Source: Streptomyces sp. NBC_01485 (GTDB lineage: Bacteria; Actinomycetota; Actinomycetes; Streptomycetales; Streptomycetaceae). Taken from it: a DNA stretch of 64,000 bases. The notes beneath the pieces were generated by a model. That model was not told the DNA's origin. It was given only the letters and a program-made list of their open reading frames with translations, and did no database searches. Positions within the stretch are counted from its first letter, which is position 1. Every line of letters starts with the position of its first letter. This document shows, piece by piece, positions 16,800-25,338 of this stretch. Position numbers and translations under genes: made by a program. The stretch is taken from contig NZ_CP109435.1 of NCBI RefSeq assembly GCF_036227125.1, positions 2,356,001-2,420,000 on the forward strand, read 5' to 3'.

Positions 16800-19700
16800 T
16801 CAGCCCGCCAGGCAGGACGGGCCGAGCAGCACCTTCAGGTCGCCGAACAGCGCGGGGTCGGGCTTGACCCGGTGCCGGTCCAGGCGCAGGACGGTCGTCT
16901 TCGTCGGGCCCTGGAGCCTGATCCGGACCTCACTGTCGCCCCGGTGGTGGGTGAGGATCTCGCCGAGGCGGTTGATCATCGGCGGGGTGACCCGGGTGGC
17001 CGGGATGGTGAGGATCACGGGCGCGTTGGTGCCCGCGTTCGACAGGTCCGGGACCTGGAGTTCCATGGCGACCAGCCGCGGCACGTCCTCGCGCTTGTCG
17101 AGGCGGCCCTTGACGAACACGACGGCGTCCTCGACGAGTTGGGTCGACACGAGCTGGTAGGTCGCGGGGAAGAACATGCACTCGATGGAGCCGGCGAGGT
17201 CCTCGACGGTGGCGATCGCCCAGGCGTTGCCCTGCTTGGTCATCTTGCGCTGGAGGCCCGAGATGATGCCGCCGATGGTGACGACCGCGCCGTCCGCGTG
17301 CTCACCTCCGGTGAGCTGGGCGATGCCCGCGTCGGCCTTGTCGGACAGCACGTGTTCCAGGCCGAAGAGCGGGTGGTCGGAGACGTACAGGCCGAGCATC
17401 TCCCGCTCCTGGGCGAGCAGATACGTCTTCTCCCACTCGTCGGTGGTGAACTCGACGTCGAGGCCGAAGCCGGGCTCGCTGGTCTCCTCCTCGCCCATCC
17501 CGCCGAACAGGTCGAACTGCCCCTCGGCCTCCTTGCGCTTGACCGCGACCACGTTGTCGATCATCGGCTCGAAGTGCGCGGTGAGGCCCTTGCGGGTGTG
17601 CCCCATCGTGTCGAACGCGCCCGCCTTGATCAGCGACTCCGTGGTGCGCTTGTTGCAGGCGACCGCCTCGACCTTGTCGAGGTAGTCGGGGAAGGAGGCG
17701 TACTTCCCCTTGGCCTTGCGGCTGCGGATGATCGACTCGACCACGTTCGTACCGACGTTGCGGACCGCTTCGAGACCGAACAGGATCACGTCGTCACCCT
17801 GGGCGGCGAAGTTGTGCACCGACTCGTTGACGTTCGGCGGCAGCACCTTGATGCGCATGCGCCGGCACTCGTTCAGATAGATCGCGGACTTGTCCTTGTC
17901 GTCCTTGACCGAGGTGAGCAGCGCGGCCATGTACTCGGCCGGGTAGTTCGCCTTGAGGTAGGCGGTCCAGTACGAGACCAGTCCGTACGCGGCCGAGTGG
18001 GCCTTGTTGAAGGCGTAGCCGGCGAACGGGACCAGTACGTCCCACAGGCCCTGGATGGCCTCGTCGCTGTAGCCGTGCTTCTTGGCGCCGGCCTGGAAGA
18101 TGGTGAAGTTCTTGGCCAGTTCGTCGGGCTTCTTCTTGCCCATCACGCGGCGCAGGATGTCGGCCTCGCCGAGCGAGTACCCGGCGATGATCTGGGCGGC
18201 CTTCTGCACCTGCTCCTGGTAGACGATCAGGCCGTAGGTGACGGCCAGGACCTCCCGGAGGGGCTCCTCCAGTTCCTTGTGGATCGGGGTGATCTCCTGG
18301 AGTTTGTTCTTGCGCAGCGCGTAGTTGGTGTGCGAGTCCATGCCCATCGGGCCCGGACGGTAGAGCGCGGAGACGGCGGAGATGTCCTCGAAGTTGTCGG
18401 GCTTCATCAGGCGCAGCAGGGAGCGCATGGGGCCGCCGTCGAACTGGAAGACGCCGAGGGTGTCGCCGCGCTGGAGGAGTTCGAAGGTCGTCGGGTCGTC
18501 CAGCGGCAGGGCCAGCAGGTCGAGTTCGACGCCCTTGTTGGACTTCACCATCTTGACGGCGTCGTCCATGATCGTCAGGTTGCGCAGGCCCAGGAAGTCC
18601 ATCTTCAGCAGGCCGAGCGACTCGCACTGCGGGTAGTCCCACTGCGTGATGGTCACGCCGTCGGTGTGCCGCACCCAGATCGGGGCGTGGTCGACGATCG
18701 GCTCGCTGGACATGATCACGCCGGCCGCGTGCACGCCCATCTGCCGGACCAGGCCCTCGACGCCCTTGGCGGTGTCGATGACCTTCTTCACGTCCGGTTC
18801 GTTCTCGTACATCGACCGGATCTCGCCGGCCTCGCTGTAGCGCGGGTGCGAGGGGTCGGTGATGCCGTTGAGGTCGATGCCCTTGCCGAGCACGTCGGCG
18901 GGCATCGCCTTGGTGAGGCGGTCGCCCATGGCGTACGGGTAGCCCAGCACGCGCGCGGAGTCCTTGATCGCGTTCTTGGCCTTGATCTTGCCGTAGGTGC
19001 CGATCATGGCGACCTTGTCGGCGCCGTACTTCTCGGTCACGTACCGGATGACCTCGACGCGCCGGCGCTCGTCGAAGTCGATGTCGACGTCGGGCATGGA
19101 GACGCGCTCGGGGTTGAGGAACCGCTCGAAGATCAGGCCGTGCGGGATCGGGTCGAGGTCGGTGATGCCCATGGCGTAGGCGACGATCGAGCCGGCCGCG
19201 GAGCCTCGGCCGGGGCCGACCGCGATGCCCTGCTTCTTGGCCCACATGATGAAGTCGGCGACGACGAGGAAGTAGCCCGGGAACCCCATCTGGATGATGA
19301 CGTCCATCTCGTACTCGACCTGCTTCTGCCGGTCGTCGGGGACGCCGCCGGGGAAGCGGCGCTCCATCCCGAGGCGGACCTCCTCCTTGAACCAGGTGAC
19401 CTCGGTGAAGCCCTCGGGGATGTCGAACTTCGGCATGAGGTTCTTCGCCTCGAACATGCCGCTGGTGTCGATCTGCTCGGCGACCAGGAGGGTGTTGGCG
19501 CAGCCCTCCTGCCAGGCGTCCGAGGAGTCGATGGCGTACATCTCGTCCGTGGTCTTCAGGTAGTAGCCGGTGCCGTCGAACCTGAAGCGGTCGGGGTCGG
19601 AGAGGTTCTTGCCGGTCTGGATGCACAGCAGGGCGTCGTGCGCGGTCGCCTCGTGCGCGTACGTGTAGTGCGAGTCGTTCGTCACCAGCGGCGGGATGCC

Positions 19701-20339
19701 GAGCTTCCTGCCGATGTCGAGGAGGCCGTCGCGGACCCGGCGCTCGATCTCGATGCCGTGGTCCATCAGCTCCAGGAAGTAGCGGTCCTTGCCGAAGATG
19801 TCCTGGTACTCGGAGGCCGCCTTCAGCGCCTCGTCGTACTGGCCGAGGCGCAGCCGGGTCTGGAGCTCGCCGGAGGGGCAGCCGGTGGAGGCGATGAGCC
19901 CCTCGGACCACTGGGAGATGGTCTCCTTGTCCATCCGGGGCCACTTCTGCAGCCAGCCCTCGGCGTACGCGTCCGAGGAGAGCTTGAAGAGGTTGTGCAG
20001 GCCCGTCGCGTTGGCCGCCCAGATCGTCTTGTGGGTGTAACCGCCGGAACCGGAGACGTCGTCGCGCTTCTGGTGCGGCTGGCCCCACTGGATCTTCCGC
20101 TTGTTGCGCCGCGACTCGGGGGCGACGTACGCCTCGATCCCGATGATCGGCGTCACGCCCGCCTTCTTGGCGGTGTGGAAGAAGTCGTACGCCCCGTGCA
20201 GGTTGCCGTGGTCGGACATGGCGATATGGGTCATGCCCATCTCGTTGCACGCGTCGAACATGTCCTTCAGCCGCGCGGCACCGTCCAGCAGCGAGTACTG
20301 GGTGTGGACGTGCAGGTGCGTGAACGGCGGCTTTGACAC
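16800..20339 (-). CDS. dnaE1: DNA polymerase III alpha subunit, replicative
   Basis: Replicative DNA polymerase catalytic subunit, 1179 residues. Domain order: N-terminal PHP domain (HLHVHTQYSLLDG at ~8-20, SDHGNLHGAYDFF, GIEAYVAPESRR, TNDSHYTYAHEA), the C-family polymerase core with catalytic aspartates in MPDVDIDFDERRR and LLKMDFLGLRN, helix-hairpin-helix tandem, and a C-terminal OB-fold (VVTIGGIISGLQRKMTKQG). The PHP metal ligands look intact, as in actinobacterial DnaE1 enzymes in which this domain proofreads. GTG at 20339 lies 7 nt after GGAGG. The ~110-nt leader contains the 42-bp repeat, and the promoter at 20457-20479 is of the DNA-damage type. Confidence 0.98.
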   Translation of the reverse strand: MSKPPFTHLHVHTQYSLLDGAARLKDMFDACNEMGMTHIAMSDHGNLHGAYDFFHTAKKAGVTPIIGIEAYVAPESRRNKRKIQWGQPHQKRDDVSGSGGYTHKTIWAANATGLHNLFKLSSDAYAEGWLQKWPRMDKETISQWSEGLIASTGCPSGELQTRLRLGQYDEALKAASEYQDIFGKDRYFLELMDHGIEIERRVRDGLLDIGRKLGIPPLVTNDSHYTYAHEATAHDALLCIQTGKNLSDPDRFRFDGTGYYLKTTDEMYAIDSSDAWQEGCANTLLVAEQIDTSGMFEAKNLMPKFDIPEGFTEVTWFKEEVRLGMERRFPGGVPDDRQKQVEYEMDVIIQMGFPGYFLVVADFIMWAKKQGIAVGPGRGSAAGSIVAYAMGITDLDPIPHGLIFERFLNPERVSMPDVDIDFDERRRVEVIRYVTEKYGADKVAMIGTYGKIKAKNAIKDSARVLGYPYAMGDRLTKAMPADVLGKGIDLNGITDPSHPRYSEAGEIRSMYENEPDVKKVIDTAKGVEGLVRQMGVHAAGVIMSSEPIVDHAPIWVRHTDGVTITQWDYPQCESLGLLKMDFLGLRNLTIMDDAVKMVKSNKGVELDLLALPLDDPTTFELLQRGDTLGVFQFDGGPMRSLLRLMKPDNFEDISAVSALYRPGPMGMDSHTNYALRKNKLQEITPIHKELEEPLREVLAVTYGLIVYQEQVQKAAQIIAGYSLGEADILRRVMGKKKPDELAKNFTIFQAGAKKHGYSDEAIQGLWDVLVPFAGYAFNKAHSAAYGLVSYWTAYLKANYPAEYMAALLTSVKDDKDKSAIYLNECRRMRIKVLPPNVNESVHNFAAQGDDVILFGLEAVRNVGTNVVESIIRSRKAKGKYASFPDYLDKVEAVACNKRTTESLIKAGAFDTMGHTRKGLTAHFEPMIDNVVAVKRKEAEGQFDLFGGMGEEETSEPGFGLDVEFTTDEWEKTYLLAQEREMLGLYVSDHPLFGLEHVLSDKADAGIAQLTGGEHADGAVVTIGGIISGLQRKMTKQGNAWAIATVEDLAGSIECMFFPATYQLVSTQLVEDAVVFVKGRLDKREDVPRLVAMELQVPDLSNAGTNAPVILTIPATRVTPPMINRLGEILTHHRGDSEVRIRLQGPTKTTVLRLDRHRVKPDPALFGDLKVLLGPSCLAG

Positions 20340-20366
20340 GGCGTGGCCTCCATGGGCAGATGCAGC

Positions 20367-20408
20367 GGCGCGAAGCGCCTCGTTGAGGGGTGGTGGTCGG
20401 GTGACGGG
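20367..20408 (-). repeat. 42-bp dispersed repeat, copy B, in the dnaE1 leader
   Basis: Same sequence as 1020-1061 except one base, in the same orientation relative to the downstream gene. Here it ends 28 bp upstream of the GTG of dnaE1, in the untranslated leader. The GGCGCGAAGCGCC end can form a small hairpin. Confidence 0.85.
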
Positions 20409-20456
20409 TGGGCACTGGGCGACGGGCTGGCGGACAGTCTGGGGGGACAGCGTCGA

Positions 20457-20479
20457 AGTCTAAGCCTCGCCACTGACAA
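20457..20479 (-). promoter_or_regulatory. dnaE1 promoter, RecA-independent DNA-damage (PafBC) type
   Basis: Minus-strand TTGTCAGTG (20479-20471), exactly 8 nt, then TAGACT (20462-20457). This is a full match to the consensus tTGTCRgtg-N8-TAnnnT described for RecA-independent, PafBC-dependent damage promoters of actinobacteria. The predicted start is near 20450, giving a ~110-nt leader for dnaE1. Confidence 0.7.
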
Positions 20480-20504
20480 TCACCGGGCACTCCCGCGTAC
20501 CGTC

Positions 20505-20541
20505 GTGCGTTGGACGGCAGAGACGCTGTCGTCCAACGCAC
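20505..20541. promoter_or_regulatory. 12-bp inverted repeat upstream of the DUF2252 gene
   Basis: GTGCGTTGGACG (20505-20516) and its exact complement CGTCCAACGCAC (20530-20541) flank a 13-nt loop. The dyad ends 21 bp before the ATG at 20563, just ahead of AGGAGG. It could be a dimer operator or an mRNA leader hairpin. It also lies 26 bp behind the -35 side of the dnaE1 promoter. Confidence 0.6.
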
Positions 20542-20562
20542 TGCACCAGGAGGCACCCAGCG

Positions 20563-21888
20563 ATGTCGGTTCCGCAGCTCAACGACGAGCACCGCGGCGA
20601 GGAGATCCTCGCCGTCTTCGACACCGCGTTCGGCGAGCTCCTGGCCGCCGACCCGGCCGCGTTCCGCGTGAAGTTCCGGAAGATGGCGGCCTCGGCCTTC
20701 GCGTTCTACCGGGGCACGGCGGGCCTCTTCTACCACGACCTGGACGCCGAGAAGCGGGGCGGCCCGTTCCTGGACGAGCGCACCTCGCGCGTGTGGATCC
20801 ACGGCGACCTGCACGCGGAGAACTTCGGCACGTACATGGACGCCACGGGCCGGCTGATCTTCAACGTCAACGACTTCGACGAGGCGTACGTCGGCCCCTT
20901 CACCTGGGACCTCAAGCGGCTCTCCGCCTCCCTCGCCCTCATCGGCTACGCCAAGGCGCTCGGCGACGAGCAGATCAGCGAGCTGGTGGAGGTGTACGCG
21001 GGCGCGTACCGCGAGCGCGTCCACGCCCTGGCGACCGGCGCCAAGAGCGACGAGGTACCGCCGTTCACCCTGGACACCGCCCAGGGCCCGCTGCTGGACG
21101 CGCTGCGCGACGCCCGTTCCCTGACCCGCTTCGGACTCCTCGACTCCATGACGGAGATCCGCGACTTCGAGCGCCGCTTCGCCCCCGGCGGCGGCTCCAT
21201 CGAGCTGGACGCGGCCACCCGCTACAAGGTCCTCGCGGCCTTCGACGGCTATCTGGAGACGCTGCCGGAGACGTCGCTGACCCGCCCGGACTCCTACCGG
21301 GTGAAGGACGTCGTGGGCCGCCGGGGCATCGGCATCGGCTCGGCCGGTCTGCCGTCGTACAACATCCTCCTGGAGGGCCACAGCGACGCCCTGGAGAACG
21401 ACGTCGTGATCTACATCAAGCAGGCCCAGACCCCGGCCGTCTCCCGGCACATCACCGACCCGGCGATCCGCGGCTACTTCCAGCACGAGGGGCACCGCAC
21501 GGTGATCTCCCAGCGCGCCCTCCAGGCGCACGCCGACCCGTGGCTGGGCTGGACCGAGCTGGACGGCGCGGGGCAGCTGGTCGCCGAGGTCTCGCCGTAC
21601 GCGGTCGACCTGGACTGGGGCGACATCGACGACCCGGAGGAGATCGCGGGCGTCGTCGCCGACCTGGGCCGGGCCACGGCCACGATGCACGCGGCGGCGG
21701 ACGACACCTCCGGCGAGTCCCTGGTGCCCTTCTCCACGGAGCGGGCCATCGACGCGGCGATCGCGGCCGACGAGGAGGGCTTCGCGCCCCTGCTGGTCGA
21801 CTTCGCGCACGCCTACGGCGCACGCGCGCGTGCCGACCACCAGATCTTCGTCGACCTGTTCCGCAACGGCCGGATTCCAGGTCTCTAA
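20563..21888 (+). CDS. DUF2252 family protein (kinase-like fold)
   Basis: 441 residues, full-length DUF2252. The segment WIHGDLHAENFGTY, NVNDFDEAYVGPFTWDLKRL resembles the catalytic and DFG-like loops of aminoglycoside-phosphotransferase-type kinases (HGDxHxxN and NDFD). Other conserved stretches are GIGSAGLPSYNILLEG and QRALQAHADPWLGW. A phosphotransferase activity is inference from fold; no substrate is known. Strong AGGAGG site 9 nt before the ATG. Divergent from dnaE1 with 223 bp between the starts, and controlled perhaps by the inverted repeat at 20505-20541. Confidence 0.88.
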   Translation: MSVPQLNDEHRGEEILAVFDTAFGELLAADPAAFRVKFRKMAASAFAFYRGTAGLFYHDLDAEKRGGPFLDERTSRVWIHGDLHAENFGTYMDATGRLIFNVNDFDEAYVGPFTWDLKRLSASLALIGYAKALGDEQISELVEVYAGAYRERVHALATGAKSDEVPPFTLDTAQGPLLDALRDARSLTRFGLLDSMTEIRDFERRFAPGGGSIELDAATRYKVLAAFDGYLETLPETSLTRPDSYRVKDVVGRRGIGIGSAGLPSYNILLEGHSDALENDVVIYIKQAQTPAVSRHITDPAIRGYFQHEGHRTVISQRALQAHADPWLGWTELDGAGQLVAEVSPYAVDLDWGDIDDPEEIAGVVADLGRATATMHAAADDTSGESLVPFSTERAIDAAIAADEEGFAPLLVDFAHAYGARARADHQIFVDLFRNGRIPGL

Positions 21889-21955
21889 CGGTCCGCCGCT
21901 CACCAGGGCCCTTTAGCGGTCCCTTACGGGAGCACGTGACACACTCTCCTCCGCT

Positions 21956-22648
21956 ATGGACATATCCGGGACCCGCCTCAGAGCCGTACGCGCGGCGCTG
22001 TTCACGGCACTCGTCGTGACACTCAGCACCGCGTCGCACGTGCTGCTGTCGCGGGCCCCTCTGCCGCTCAACACGGTGGCCGCCGTCGCGGCCGCCGTGT
22101 TCGCCTGCGCGTACGCCCTCGCGAGCCGCGAGTGCCGCTTCAGGCGGATCGCCGCCCTGCTGATCCCGCTGGAGCTGGCGGCCGACACCGTCTTCACCAC
22201 CGGCCAGCACGTCTGCTACGGCCGGGCCGGCGGCCCGGTCGCCGGCCCGCTGGCCTCGGTCGGCTGGGACGTGCTGTGCGGCGACGGCACCCCCGTCGGC
22301 AGCCCGCTGGCCCAGGTCGCCGGCGCCGACACCGACAAGCTCGGCGGACTGCTGGCCCACGCCGACCCGGCCACCGCGTGGCTGCTGCTCGGCGCGCACG
22401 TCTGCGTCGGCCTGATCGCGGCCGCCTGGCTGCGCCGGGGCGAGCGAGCGCTGGCCCGACTGCTGGGAGCGGCGACCGCGACGACCTTCCGGCCGCTGCT
22501 GCTGGCCGTCGCCTCCGTGACCGTACGACGCGCCCCGGCGGCCCGCCGCCTGCCGCGGCCCACGCGCCGTACGACCACCGTCCGCGAGCGGATCCTCGTG
22601 CACACCCTGGGACGGCGTGGACCGCCGTGCTCGGCCGCCGCGGTCTGA
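21956..22648 (+). CDS. Hypothetical membrane protein upstream of a DsbA-like gene
   Basis: 230 residues. Hydrophobic segments are at ~10-32 (AALFTALVVTLSTASHVLL), 38-58 (LNTVAAVAAAVFACAYAL), 65-80 (IAALLIPLELAADTVFTTG) and ~140-160 (WLLLGAHVCVGLIAAAWL), with an extracytoplasmic loop containing HVCYGRAGG and DVLCGDGTP. The paired cysteines facing outside and the position 100 bp before a thioredoxin-fold oxidoreductase suggest it could be that protein's redox partner, an inference. The C-terminal ~60 residues are Arg-rich and cytoplasmic. No ribosome-binding site is obvious at ATG 21956. Confidence 0.7.
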   Translation: MDISGTRLRAVRAALFTALVVTLSTASHVLLSRAPLPLNTVAAVAAAVFACAYALASRECRFRRIAALLIPLELAADTVFTTGQHVCYGRAGGPVAGPLASVGWDVLCGDGTPVGSPLAQVAGADTDKLGGLLAHADPATAWLLLGAHVCVGLIAAAWLRRGERALARLLGAATATTFRPLLLAVASVTVRRAPAARRLPRPTRRTTTVRERILVHTLGRRGPPCSAAAV

Positions 22649-22748
22649 ACAGACCGAACAGACCGGCGTACCCGAACACACCCCAGTCCCCCCGGTCCCA
22701 CACGAACTTCCGCGTACCCACCCGTACGCGTCCCCTTTGGAGAACACC

Positions 22749-23558
22749 ATGAGCAAGCGGAACAGCGCGGCGGCGAAGACGGCGGCCCGGGAGCGGCTGC
22801 GCGCCGAGCGTGAGCGCGACGCCAAGCGGGCCAAGATCAGGCGGCAGGTCATCGTCGCCTGCTCGGCCGTCGCCGTGCTGGCCGCGGCCGGCGGCATAGG
22901 ATACGCCGTCGTCCAGGCCAACAAGCCCAGCCACTGGGAGGCCATGAAGAGCGAGAAGGTCGTCGCCCCGGCCAACACGACGGGCACCGACGGCACCACC
23001 GTCGTCATCGGCAAGAGCACCGCGAAGAAGACCCTCAAGGTCTACGAGGACCCGCGCTGCCCCGTGTGCGCGCAGTTCGAGCAGACCGTCGGCTCGACCC
23101 TGAAGAAGGACGTCGACGCCGGCAAGTACAAGTTCCAGTACGTCGGCGCCACGTTCATCGACAACAAGGACAACGGCGAGGGCTCCAAGAACGCGCTGAG
23201 CGCCCTGGGCGCCGCGCTGAACGTCAGCGACGAGGCGTTCCTCGAGTACAAGACCGCGCTGTACTCGGCGAAGTGGCACCCGGACGAGACGACCGACGAG
23301 TTCAAGGACGACGCCTACCTCATCAAGGTCGCGAACACCGTCTCCGCGCTGAAGAGCAACACGAAGTTCCAGGACGCGGTCAAGAAGGGCACCTACGACG
23401 CCTGGGCGATGGCCATGTCGAAGACCTTCGACACCAACAAGGAGCGCGTGACCGGCACTCCGGGCTTCGTCATGGATGGCAAGCAGCTCAACAACGCCAG
23501 CCCGCTGCTGACGGTGGCCGACTTCGAGAAGGTCGTGGGCGAGGCCCTCAAGGGCTGA
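22749..23558 (+). CDS. Membrane-anchored DsbA-family thiol:disulfide oxidoreductase
   Basis: 269 residues. A Lys/Arg/Ala-rich cytoplasmic N-terminus (~1-33) is followed by a single membrane anchor (VIVACSAVAVLAAAGGIGYAV) and a thioredoxin-fold DSBA domain outside. The active site is CPVC at residues 104-107 within YEDPRCPVCAQFEQ, and the cis-Pro loop appears as VTGTPGFVMDGK. It probably forms or isomerises disulfides in exported proteins. ATG 22749 follows GGAG. It is downstream of the two-cysteine membrane protein and closed by a strong terminator. Confidence 0.92.
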   Translation: MSKRNSAAAKTAARERLRAERERDAKRAKIRRQVIVACSAVAVLAAAGGIGYAVVQANKPSHWEAMKSEKVVAPANTTGTDGTTVVIGKSTAKKTLKVYEDPRCPVCAQFEQTVGSTLKKDVDAGKYKFQYVGATFIDNKDNGEGSKNALSALGAALNVSDEAFLEYKTALYSAKWHPDETTDEFKDDAYLIKVANTVSALKSNTKFQDAVKKGTYDAWAMAMSKTFDTNKERVTGTPGFVMDGKQLNNASPLLTVADFEKVVGEALKG

Positions 23559-23586
23559 CCCCGACGGGAATCCCAGACTCCGCATG

Positions 23587-23621
23587 AAGAGCGGGCGAAC
23601 TTTCCACGTTCGCCCGCTCTT
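23587..23621 (+). terminator. Terminator after the DsbA-like gene
   Basis: 14-bp perfect stem (aagagcgggcgaac 23587-23600 with 23608-23621), a 7-nt loop and a short T-rich tail. It separates the DsbA-like gene from phoD, whose start is 31 bp further on. Confidence 0.92.
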
Positions 23622-23651
23622 TCGTCGTACTGGTCAGTAATCTCATCGCCC

Positions 23652-25331
23652 GTGACCAGTCGATACAGATCGTCCGAGAGCGCCGACACTGCGTCGGAGC
23701 GCCCCAACTCCCTTTCCCCGCGCCGCCGTACGGCTCTCAAGGCCGCGGCGGCGACCGCTGTCCTGGCCGGCCCGCTCGTCGCCGCGCTGCCCGCCCGCGC
23801 CGCCGAGGCGCCCGTCTTCCTGCACGGCCTCGCCTCCGGCGACCCGCTGCCCGACGGCGTGCTGCTGTGGACCCGCGTGACGCCCACCGCCGCCGCGACA
23901 CCCGGTTCCGGGGCCGGCCCGGACACCGAGGTGAGCTGGGTCGTCGCCACGGACAGGGCGCTGACGAACATCGTGACCAAGGGCTCCACCACCGCCACGG
24001 CCGCGACCGACCACACCGTCAAGGCCGACATCCGCGGCCTGGCGCCCGCGACCGACTACTACTTCCGCTTCTCGGCCGGCGGCACCGACTCCCCGGTGGC
24101 GCGCACCCGCACCGCGCCGGCGGCGGACGCCGCCGTGCCGGGCCTGCGCTTCGGCGTGGTCTCCTGCGCCAACTGGGAGGCCGGCTACTTCTCCTCGTAC
24201 CGTCACCTCGCGGCCCGCGGCGACCTGGACGCCTGGCTGCATCTCGGCGACTACATCTACGAGTACGGCACCGGCACGTACGGCGCGCGCGGCACCGTCG
24301 TACGGCAGCACGCGCCCACGCACGAGATCCTCACGCTCGCCGACTACCGCACCCGGCACGGCAAATACAAGACGGACCCGGACCTTCAGGCCCTGCACGC
24401 CAAGGCGCCGGTCGTCGCGATCTGGGACGACCACGAGTTCGCCAACGACAGTTGGTCGGGCGGCGCGGAGAACCACACCGAGGGCGCCGAGGGCGCCTGG
24501 TCGGTCCGTCAGGCGGCCGCCAAGCAGGCCTACTTCGAGTGGATGCCGGTCCGCCCGGCCATCGCCGGCACCACCTACCGGCGGCTGCGCTTCGGCAAGC
24601 TCGCCGATCTGTCCCTGCTGGACCTGCGCTCGTTCCGCTCGCAGCAGGTCGCCGTCGGCAAGGGCACCGTCGACGACCCGGACCGGACGATCACCGGGCG
24701 CGCCCAACTGGACTGGCTGAAGGCCGGGCTGAAGACGTCCGACACCACCTGGCGGCTGATCGGCAACTCGGTGATGATCTCGCCGTTCGTCATCGGCTCG
24801 CTCTCCGCCGACCTGTTCAAGCCGCTCGCCAAGCTGCTCGGGCTGCCGCAGGACGGCCTCGGCCTCAACACCGACCAGTGGGACGGCTACACCGACGACC
24901 GCCGCGAGATCCTCGCCCACCTTCGCTCCAACGCCATCGGCAACACCGTCTTCCTGACCGGTGACATCCACATGGCGTGGGCCAACGACGTGCCGGTGGA
25001 CGCGGGCACGTACCCCCTGTCGGCCTCGGCGGCCACGGAGTTCGTGGTCACCTCGGTGACCTCCGACAACCTCGACGACATCGTGAAGGTCCCCGAGGGC
25101 ACCCTCACCGCGGTCGCCGCGCCCCTCATCCAGGTCGCCAACCGGCATGTGCACTGGGTCGACACCGACCGGCACGGCTACGGCATCCTGGACATAACGG
25201 CCCAGCGCGCGCAGATGGACTACTACGTCCTGTCCGACCGCACGAAGGCCAACGCGACCTCGACCTGGGCCCGTTCGTACCGCACGCGCACCGGCACCCA
25301 GAAGGTCGAGCGGACGTACGACCCGGTGTAA
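23652..25331 (+). CDS. phoD: PhoD-family alkaline phosphatase/phosphodiesterase, Tat-exported
   Basis: 559 residues. A twin-arginine signal ([21 protein letters not shown], residues ~22-42) ends near PARAAEAP. The mature protein has an N-terminal fibronectin-like domain ([20 protein letters not shown]) and the metallophosphatase domain: [46 protein letters not shown] and [13 protein letters not shown] supply the Fe/Ca ligands, including the phosphate-binding Cys of SCAN. It releases phosphate from organic esters outside the cell. The family is normally PhoP-controlled, but I find no convincing PHO box in the short upstream gap. GTG start at 23652. Its stop is 7 bp from the convergent hydrolase gene. 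Confidence 0.93.
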   Translation: MTSRYRSSESADTASERPNSLSPRRRTALKAAAATAVLAGPLVAALPARAAEAPVFLHGLASGDPLPDGVLLWTRVTPTAAATPGSGAGPDTEVSWVVATDRALTNIVTKGSTTATAATDHTVKADIRGLAPATDYYFRFSAGGTDSPVARTRTAPAADAAVPGLRFGVVSCANWEAGYFSSYRHLAARGDLDAWLHLGDYIYEYGTGTYGARGTVVRQHAPTHEILTLADYRTRHGKYKTDPDLQALHAKAPVVAIWDDHEFANDSWSGGAENHTEGAEGAWSVRQAAAKQAYFEWMPVRPAIAGTTYRRLRFGKLADLSLLDLRSFRSQQVAVGKGTVDDPDRTITGRAQLDWLKAGLKTSDTTWRLIGNSVMISPFVIGSLSADLFKPLAKLLGLPQDGLGLNTDQWDGYTDDRREILAHLRSNAIGNTVFLTGDIHMAWANDVPVDAGTYPLSASAATEFVVTSVTSDNLDDIVKVPEGTLTAVAAPLIQVANRHVHWVDTDRHGYGILDITAQRAQMDYYVLSDRTKANATSTWARSYRTRTGTQKVERTYDPV

Positions 25332-25338
25332 CCGGCGG

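Noticed and set aside
16872..20336. Long open frame antisense to dnaE1 (over 1150 codons)
   Set aside because: High-GC codon bias leaves the opposite strand open. The translation is rich in Val/Gly/Asp/Arg without domains, and the dnaE1 frame has full family motifs.
22326..22337. TTGTCGGTG on the minus strand inside the 21956 gene
   Set aside because: It lies within a coding region, has no TAnnnT at 8 nt and no gene follows it.
23608..23651. PHO box upstream of phoD
   Set aside because: Only one GTTCGCC-like unit is present, inside the terminator stem. The 11-bp direct repeats needed for PhoP binding are not convincing.
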